64,000 nt of DNA from Podospora pseudoanserina. Taxonomy: Eukaryota > Ascomycota > Sordariomycetes > Sordariales > Podosporaceae. The stretch is from positions 1,116,001 through 1,180,000 of the forward strand of contig NC_085920.1 of the NCBI RefSeq assembly GCF_035222485.1, written 5' to 3'. The notes beneath the pieces are model-generated. The model saw nothing but the letters and a program-made list of their open reading frames with translations, was not told where the DNA came from and searched no databases. The translations under genes and the position numbers were made by a program. Below, piece by piece: positions 57,699 to 64,000 of the stretch. Position 1 is the stretch's first letter; each line of letters starts with the position of its first letter.

Positions 57699-58567
57699 TT
57701 AGAGGGTAGCCTTGAAACCCTGATACGCAGAGTTGATGTCCAGCTCCAACTCCCTCGCCTGGTCCTCGCTCAGCTCTTCCGTAGCCTTCATCTGGTTGAG
57801 CGTAATCAGCCACTGGACAATCTTGCCCCTGTTTTCAAAGTCCCTATCCGTCACCTTGTTCGCAGACTGAATCACATCCGTCAGCAGAGGATGCAACTGG
57901 TCCTTTGCCAGCAAGCCCAGCTTCAACGCATCCAAAAACGTGATGAAGTCCTGCGTCGCCTCCAGAATGAGCTGTCCACTAGGGTTTTTACCACCCGAGT
58001 TTTCAGACTTGGAACCATTTCCTCCACCACCGCTGCCGCCTCCGTGGTGTCCAGCAGATGCGTCCACTGTTGTGGAGGGCATCCCCACGCGAATGCGCTC
58101 TGTGGCGCGGGGCACTTCAAGATCCCATTCTGCTTTGAATTCCTCCAGTCCGACAAAGGCGCGGGCGACTGCTTCATCGGCGACCAGGGACTTGTATTGT
58201 TTGAGAGAGCGCTCGCATATTTCGGTGTAGTCTGCTTCGGGGATGGCGTCCTTGAGGAAGGCCCTTTCGAGCTCGTCGAGGGTGACTATGATGCTGAAGA
58301 TTTCGGCGAGGGAGTCTTGAAGGTCACGCTCAGCGCGGGTGTCGGCTAGTTTCACTTCCTGGCATCGGAGGCAAAAGTCAGCAGTTGTCGTGTTGATGGT
58401 GATGGTGCTCAACAGCAACATGTTGGCAACAGGTGCGGGGCAGATTGGACATCAAGGTGATTGCAAGGCACGACGGGACGAACCTCATCGAGATTTATAG
58501 TCGCCGAGAGCGTAGAGTTTGGCACGTAGCTGTGCGGTGTCGGCGCATATGGTTGCCTGTTTAGCAT
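57699..58567 (-). CDS. vps28: ESCRT-I subunit Vps28
   Basis: Two exons, 58567-58484 and 58358-57699, with a 125-nt phase-0 intron (GTTCGT...CCAG), giving 247 aa, close to yeast Vps28 (242). ESCRT-I sorts ubiquitylated cargo into multivesicular bodies; Vps28 bridges Vps23/Vps37 and ESCRT-II. The N-terminal core is unmistakable: APTPHSYVPNSTLSATINLD, then EVKLADTRAERDLQDSLAEI with the intron exactly between. The C-terminal four-helix domain (about 160-247) recruits ESCRT-II. A Gly/His/Ser-rich linker separates them. An in-frame ATG at 58612 exists but family alignment favours 58567. It is divergent from noc2. Confidence 0.93.
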
Positions 58568-58892
58568 GGTGAAGGCCTCGCGCTGCAGTTGCGCAAGCGC
58601 ATCGCGGCACACAAGTACAGCTTGGAAGGGGGATGGATGCTGACGACGTTGGGGGAAGCTGTTATCGTCCGATAAGGGGGCAACAAAGGTGGCAGAATCC
58701 CAGTCACCGCTCCCGCGCTAGTGACATTCCAAGCTTAGCGCCCCGCCTGATAAGAAATCCGATAAGCACCCCGGACAGGAACATCAAAAAAAGTTTGGAG
58801 ACATGCGACTTCTGAGCCAGCAAATTGTTGAAGGGGCTGTTCGGCAAAGCCACACCAATTGCCGACTTTTTCCATCACCATAACTCGCCACG
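58568..58892. promoter_or_regulatory. Shared divergent promoter of vps28 and noc2
   Basis: 325 bases between the two start codons must contain both promoters. I see no clear TATA box. Confidence 0.6.
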
Positions 58893-61235
58893 ATGGGTGC
58901 CTCTAAGAAGAACGCAAAGGCGACGAAGAAGTTCGAACAAAAACATCTCAGCGGTGTTCTCGAAAGAAGAAAAGCGGTCGCCAAGATCAAACAGAAGCAG
59001 CAGATCAAGGAGAAGAAGCAGGCCAAGCGCGCAAAGGACGATGAGTTCTTCAAGGGAGCCGATGGCACCGTCAAGAGACCAGCAAACAAGAAGCCCGGTA
59101 CGCAGGGAACTGAGATGAGCGTCGACGATTTCTTCAAGGGCGGTTTCGAGATCCTCGACAAGGGTGCGCCAACGGAGAATGGCAAGACTGCCGCTCTTGG
59201 AAAGCGGAAGCGCGGGGAGGCCAATGCCCGCGAGGAGACTTCTGATCAGAGCGACGGCAGCGATGTCGATGTTTCCGACAACGAGGAGGATGTGGTTACC
59301 GATAGCGAGGCTGGCTTCAGCGATGAGGAGGATGAGGAGGATCTTGGCATGTCCAAGAACGCCATGGCCGCTCTCGCCGAGAAGGATCCCGAATTCTACA
59401 AGTTCTTGAAGGAGAACGACCCAGAGGCTCTCGACTTTGACGAAAACGCATCACTCGACGAGGTCGACGAGCTTAGCGGCAGCGACGAGGAAGACGAGCA
59501 ACCGAAGAAGAAGCAAAAGAAGGGCAAGAAGGCACAAGAAGAGGAGGTTGACGATTCCGCCCATGAGTTGACCAAGGCCATGGTTGCCAAGTGGGAGAAG
59601 GCGCTCAACGAGACCAAGTCGCTCAAGGCTGCTAAGCAGACAGTGATTGCCTTTCGCTGCGCTGCCCACCTGAACGAGGAGGATGAGGAGAACCCACAAC
59701 GCTACAGCATCAAAAACCCCGAGGTCTTTCACAACATCTTGATGGTGGCCCTCAAGCTCATTCCTGAAGTCTTGAACCACCATCTCCCTGTCAAGGAGTC
59801 CGCCGCCGGCAGAGCCTACGTCCAGACCGAGACCAAGAAGTTCAAGACGCTGTCCAACCTCATCAAGAGCTTTGCTGCTTCCATCATCCGCCTCCTTGGC
59901 ACACTCTCAGACGACGCTACTGTCAAGCTCACACTCAACGCCCTTCAGCCACTCCTTCCTTATCTCTTGTCCTTCAGAAAGCTCCTCAAGGTGCTCATCA
60001 AGACTATTGTCGCTTTCTGGTCTCAACCCGCCAGCTCCGACAGCACCAAGATAACAGCCTTTCTAGTGATCCGCCGTCTCACGGTGGTTTCCGACAAGGG
60101 TGTCAGAGAAGCCGTTCTCAAGGCAGCTTACCGCGGGTTGTTCGACAACAGCAAGCATACCAACCACAACACAATCCAGGGCATCAACCTGATGAAGAAC
60201 TCGGCCGCCGAGCTCTGGGGTCTGGATCAGTCTCTTGGCTACACCACCGCCTTCACCTCGATCCGCCAGCTCGCCATCCACCTCCGCAACAGCATCATCA
60301 ACAACAAGCAAGTCCACAACGTCTACAACTGGCAATTCGTCCACGCTCTGGATTTCTGGTCTTGCGTTCTTTCCGAGCACTGCAGCCCCCTGAAGGAGGC
60401 CGAAGCTGGAAAGGAATCCCAGCTCAAGCTCCTCATCTACCCCCTGGTGCAGGTTACTCTGGGTGTGCTGCGCCTCATCCCAACAGCGATCTACTTTCCC
60501 CTGCGATTCCAGCTCATCCGCTCGCTTCTTCGCCTGTCGAGAGCGACGGACACTTATATCCCCCTCGCCTCTTGCCTCTTGGAGGTCCTCTCGTCGGCAG
60601 AGATGAAAAAGGCGCCCAAGCAGTCCACCCTCAAGCCTTTGGATTTTGCTGTCGCGTACAAGGCCCCCAAGTCGTACCTCCGCACGAGGGTCTATCAGGA
60701 CGGCGTGGGGGAGCAAGTGGTGGAGCTGCTTTCGGAGTTTTTTGTCCTCTGGGCCAAGAGCATCGCGTTTCCGGAGTTTTCGCTGCCGGTGGTGATCTCG
60801 CTCAAGAGGTGGTTGAAGGAGGCGAGGAAGAGGTCGACGGGGAATAAGAATGGGAAGCTGGGGGGGAGCTTGGTGTTGCTTGTGCAGAAGCTGGAGGCCA
60901 ACGCCAAGTTTATTGAGGAGAGGAGGGCCAAGGTGGAGTTTGCGCCCAAGGATAGGGCGCAGGTGGAGGGGTTTTTGAAGGATTTGGAGGTGGAGAGGAC
61001 GCCGGTGGGGGCGTTTGTTGTTGGTCAGAGGAAGCTGAGGGAGGAGAGGAGGAGGGTTGTGGAGGAGGCTAGGAAGGCGGAGGAGGGGAAGAGGAGGGAG
61101 GAGGAGAGGGAGGCGCTGGGGGGGGTGATGATGGGGGGGGTGAGGAGGAGGAGGAGGATGAGATGGATGTTGATGAGGAGGAGTAGATGGTTTGGGGACT
61201 GGGATTTTTGGTATGAATCTGGTGGGGATACCTGA
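58893..61235 (+). CDS. noc2: Nucleolar complex protein Noc2, with an uncertain C-terminal frame
   Basis: Single exon, 780 aa as read. Noc2 pairs with Noc1 and Noc3 to move pre-60S ribosomal particles from nucleolus to nucleoplasm. The N-terminus is very basic (KKNAKATKKFEQKHLSG), followed by acidic runs and a Lys-rich nuclear signal, then the conserved Noc2 helical repeat domain (about 230-640: NWQFVHALDFWSCVL, PLVQVTLGVLRLIPTAIYFP). Family proteins often end in an acidic DEMDVDEE-like tail. That tail is present in the next frame with a stop at 61184-61186. One extra G in the G8 runs at 61118-61125 or 61133-61140 would join it, so the Arg-rich end as read is probably wrong. Confidence 0.92.
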   Translation: MGASKKNAKATKKFEQKHLSGVLERRKAVAKIKQKQQIKEKKQAKRAKDDEFFKGADGTVKRPANKKPGTQGTEMSVDDFFKGGFEILDKGAPTENGKTAALGKRKRGEANAREETSDQSDGSDVDVSDNEEDVVTDSEAGFSDEEDEEDLGMSKNAMAALAEKDPEFYKFLKENDPEALDFDENASLDEVDELSGSDEEDEQPKKKQKKGKKAQEEEVDDSAHELTKAMVAKWEKALNETKSLKAAKQTVIAFRCAAHLNEEDEENPQRYSIKNPEVFHNILMVALKLIPEVLNHHLPVKESAAGRAYVQTETKKFKTLSNLIKSFAASIIRLLGTLSDDATVKLTLNALQPLLPYLLSFRKLLKVLIKTIVAFWSQPASSDSTKITAFLVIRRLTVVSDKGVREAVLKAAYRGLFDNSKHTNHNTIQGINLMKNSAAELWGLDQSLGYTTAFTSIRQLAIHLRNSIINNKQVHNVYNWQFVHALDFWSCVLSEHCSPLKEAEAGKESQLKLLIYPLVQVTLGVLRLIPTAIYFPLRFQLIRSLLRLSRATDTYIPLASCLLEVLSSAEMKKAPKQSTLKPLDFAVAYKAPKSYLRTRVYQDGVGEQVVELLSEFFVLWAKSIAFPEFSLPVVISLKRWLKEARKRSTGNKNGKLGGSLVLLVQKLEANAKFIEERRAKVEFAPKDRAQVEGFLKDLEVERTPVGAFVVGQRKLREERRRVVEEARKAEEGKRREEEREALGGVMMGGVRRRRRMRWMLMRRSRWFGDWDFWYESGGDT

Positions 61236-61431
61236 TTTCTGTTGTTTCTAGTGTCATTTGCCTCGGCGTACAAAACCTTGCTTTTCATAGGCAAAACACC
61301 CTGGTAATAATCAAAAGGCCGGGAGTATCCTTTATTGTTGCTTATACTTTCACTAATGCTGTCTTTTGTGCCATGTTTTCATAACCCATACTAATTTAAC
61401 CCATTTGTGCGAGACTACGCCTTTTGAGAAC
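61236..61431. other. Short convergent spacer between noc2 and the DUF726 gene
   Basis: About 200 bases of 3' sequence from both genes. Nothing else seen. Confidence 0.6.
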
Positions 61432-64000
61432 TCAATCCATAGGCCTAGGATCAACATACTCCAACTCATCATCATCATTATCCACCATCTTGATCCCCCC
61501 TCCATACTCCTCATCTGTGTCGACCTCCTCCTCGGTGTCATAATTCCTCCCCTGATAATGCGAGGATTCATACACCGCCGGTGTTGACGCCGCAGCCAAG
61601 GGGATCACCCTAGGCGGGGAATCCGACCTTGCCAGTGCCGACGGCTGCGCAGGAACAGTCTGCGCCCTGGTGATCGTCGGGGGCCTGGCATCATCCAGAT
61701 TCACCAGATTAGGGAACCTAGACGCGTCAGGAGGGGCGGGGATGTGAGGGGCGGGTTTTGATGGCGGGCCTGGGGGTGGGGAGGGGGAGAAGAGACCGAA
61801 GGGGTCCATTTCTGTTTGGAGGTGCGAGGTCATGCTGCGGGTCATGGTTGGTTTTTGGGGTTGGTTGTTTCTCAGGGGGTTGCGACCTGGTTGGAAGACA
61901 GTTGGGGATGGGGATGGGATTCCTTGGTTGCCGTCGAGGCAGGAGTTGACGTGGGCTGTGGCTTGGGATTCTGACAAGGTGGAGATGTTGCGGTTGCAGA
62001 TGGGGCAGCTTCGGATGGTGGTGCTGGTTTGCTGTTGCTTGGGTCTGGAAGGTGGTTGGGATTGAAGTTTGGCAAAGTTGGTGTTTTGGGTGGAGGGGGA
62101 AGGGGCGTAGGAATAGGGGGGTGGCGAGTCTTGTTTGGGTCGCCGGGGTTGTTGTGGAGGGCTGGAGATTTTGAGGTCTTCCAAATCGATCAGGGTGCCA
62201 GAGTTGTCTGGTCGGTTGTTGAGGTCGGCGATGGTGATGGTGTCGTTGGCTTCTTTGGCGATGGACTTGTCTACGCCCTGGCCTACGGGGAGATCGCAGC
62301 GTGCGAGTATCTTTTCGATCAGGCCTGCGTAGCGCATGTGCCCCTGAACCTCCTCGCTGAGGTTGAGGTTTTCAACACCTTCGATGTGTTCGATCTCTTG
62401 AAGACCCGCCACGCCCATTTGAACAGATGTGGTGCGGTATAGGAATGCGAGAATGTAGTCGTTTTCGGAGTAGGCGTTGTAGATCCTACCGGACACTACG
62501 GTGCGCATCATCTGCCAGTGTTCTCTATTCGAGGGAACAGGGGCACCAATGAAGACGACAGAGTCGATAAGACCAAAAGCTCGACGCTTTGCAAGAGAGC
62601 GTAGGCACGAGTAAATAACTCGAGCGCCGAGCGAGTATCCGATCAGGGTGACTGGGCGTTCACCCTGGACTTTGTTGATCAGGGCGTCTGCCAGCACTTC
62701 ACCAGCCTTTTCAGACCGGTTCTTGGCGAGAGAGAACGGGTTGTCCAATGTCGAAGCCATAGAAAGGAGATAGGCCGGCCACAAAGCTCCCCAGAGAGTT
62801 GCCAAGACTGTACGCTTCAGGATTTCCATCTTGACAGTGTTCCAGGCATACGAGTTGACGAGTTCCTCAAGAGACTTGCCAAGCCCCTCAAGAGCCTCCA
62901 GCTCGTACCGAAGCGCAAATACTTCGGCGTCGTCGGAGAGATGCCGCCACGGTTTCGTGATGTCGTCCTTGGTGGTTAGCCAGCCATTAATGCCTATAGT
63001 TACTCTCAAGCGCCTGGCGTTCTTGTTGTTTGCTGCATTTCGGGTTCCCCATTCATCTGCCAGCGGAATAAACTTGAAGTCCTCGACATCTCGGGCGTAC
63101 TTGTCCACCATTTCACCCTACCTTCGTCAGCCACGGGCATTCAGAAAGTGAAGTTACAACACTTACCGTCATGCGGGCTCCGAAAGCACCAAATAGAGCG
63201 CCCACGAGGGCTCCATTCATCCAGAAGATGCCCAAGAAAGACGCAACACCACCCAGCCCAACAGTACCCATGAGACCTCCGATGGCTCCAGCTACGACTG
63301 GCGCAGCAAGTCCACCAGTGACTCCTATAAGCGCAGCTCCGGCAACAGACGCCAAGCCAACTTTCAGAAACCTGCCAGCCTGGTTTTGCTGCTGCCTCTT
63401 CCTGGCTTCAGCGTCAGCGGACATGGTCCTCGTCCTCTGCTGTTTGGCAGCCTCTTCTGACCCTTCTACCATAGCCTTTGCAATCTCAATCTCCTCGGCG
63501 TTCAAGGCATCCAGCGGAATTTCAAGAGCCGAGGCGAGATACACAGCCAAAGCTCTCGACTCAGCTGTGTAATGACCCGTGGATAGCAACTCCAGCAGTA
63601 TGCAACTCAGACTTTCCAATCTGTCCTCGTATGAGATGGTGATCAACCTTGTGGGAATAGGATGCCAATGCAGCTGAAGCCGTGCCACCCCCTCCCTCCG
63701 AACTGCCTCATCATCTCTCACTGATGAAGAACCCCCTCCACCGAAGTCAATCAAACTCCCTTCCGCTGCTGCCGGCGCAGATTTCCTCTGCTTCATCCTC
63801 TCGGTCCGTTTCCGCCTCTCATCCATGGTCTTGGCATCATCCTGGGCGGCGAGAAGCTCCTTAAGCTTGGTCAGTGTCTCTGCTCTCCATTTGTCAAAAT
63901 GCTCAAGCGCCGCGGCGGTGATCCGGGCGAGTTCTTGGTTGGGTTGGGTGACAAAGTTGCGGTTATCCACTTGGATTAGTGTCGGCTCTTCGTCGATGAT
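61432..64000 (-). CDS. DUF726/TMCO4-like alpha/beta hydrolase with zinc finger (5' end outside window)
   Basis: Partial at the window edge; the frame is open to base 64000. Exons 64000-63167 and 63117-61432, with a 49-nt phase-0 intron (GTAAGT...GTAG), giving at least 839 aa. After a helical N-terminal part, a Gly/Ala-rich membrane region lies before the intron (VGLASVAGAALIGVTGGLAA and following). The hydrolase part has the nucleophile elbow GYSLG (VTLIGYSLGARVIYS). This is the family of human TMCO4 and yeast YFL034W (MIL1), putative lipases. The C-terminal third is Pro/Ser/Gln-rich and has a Cys2-His-Cys finger (CPICNRNISTLSESQATAHV, then NSC) of the Rad18/UBZ4 type. An acidic end follows. 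Confidence 0.88.

Overview
The window reads as nuclear DNA of a filamentous ascomycete, most likely a Sordariomycete near the Sordariales. Introns are short (about 48-125 nt in most genes) with GTAAGT/GTACGT/GTGAGT donors, genes are mostly well spaced, and the content is typical: an ERMES subunit (Mdm12), cnxG, a Zn2Cys6 regulator, a TauD-type dioxygenase and a fungal dynamin. I saw no transposon, viral element, rDNA or CRISPR array. Exon borders below were derived by reading splice sites and checking that the phases close.

Layout. 1-15.4 kb: tail of a left-hand gene, cnxG, a PSI-like membrane protein, COG4 (-), a dynamin, tRNA-Arg(ACG), a short-chain dehydrogenase, a plant-IQM-like calmodulin-binding protein and a divergent kinase (-). 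15.4-33.5 kb: a sparse stretch with only two genes, a Zn2Cys6 transcription factor (21494-24460) and a TauD/TfdA dioxygenase (27659-29034), separated by gaps of about 6, 3 and 4.4 kb. 33.5-38.6 kb: one full-length ABCA-type transporter (-). 40.9-48.6 kb: a serine/proline-rich basic protein, a secreted Thr-rich protein, a zinc-ribbon protein divergent from RNase P subunit Rpp1, and a secreted Ala/Pro/Thr-rich protein (-). 51.1-64 kb: a BRCT/AT-hook nuclear protein (-), mdm12, vps28 (-) divergent from noc2, and a DUF726 hydrolase (-) that runs off the right edge.

The genes are mostly housekeeping (Golgi tethering, endosomal sorting, ribosome biogenesis, tRNA processing, molybdenum cofactor, ER-mitochondria contact) and form no obvious pathway cluster. 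The most distinctive signals are: a repeated switch inside coding regions from C-rich 5' halves to G-rich 3' halves; a transcription factor whose first coding exon is just the ATG; apparent one-base losses in C or G runs in mdm12 and noc2; and a plant-type IQM protein. I found no convincing undescribed multi-gene system.
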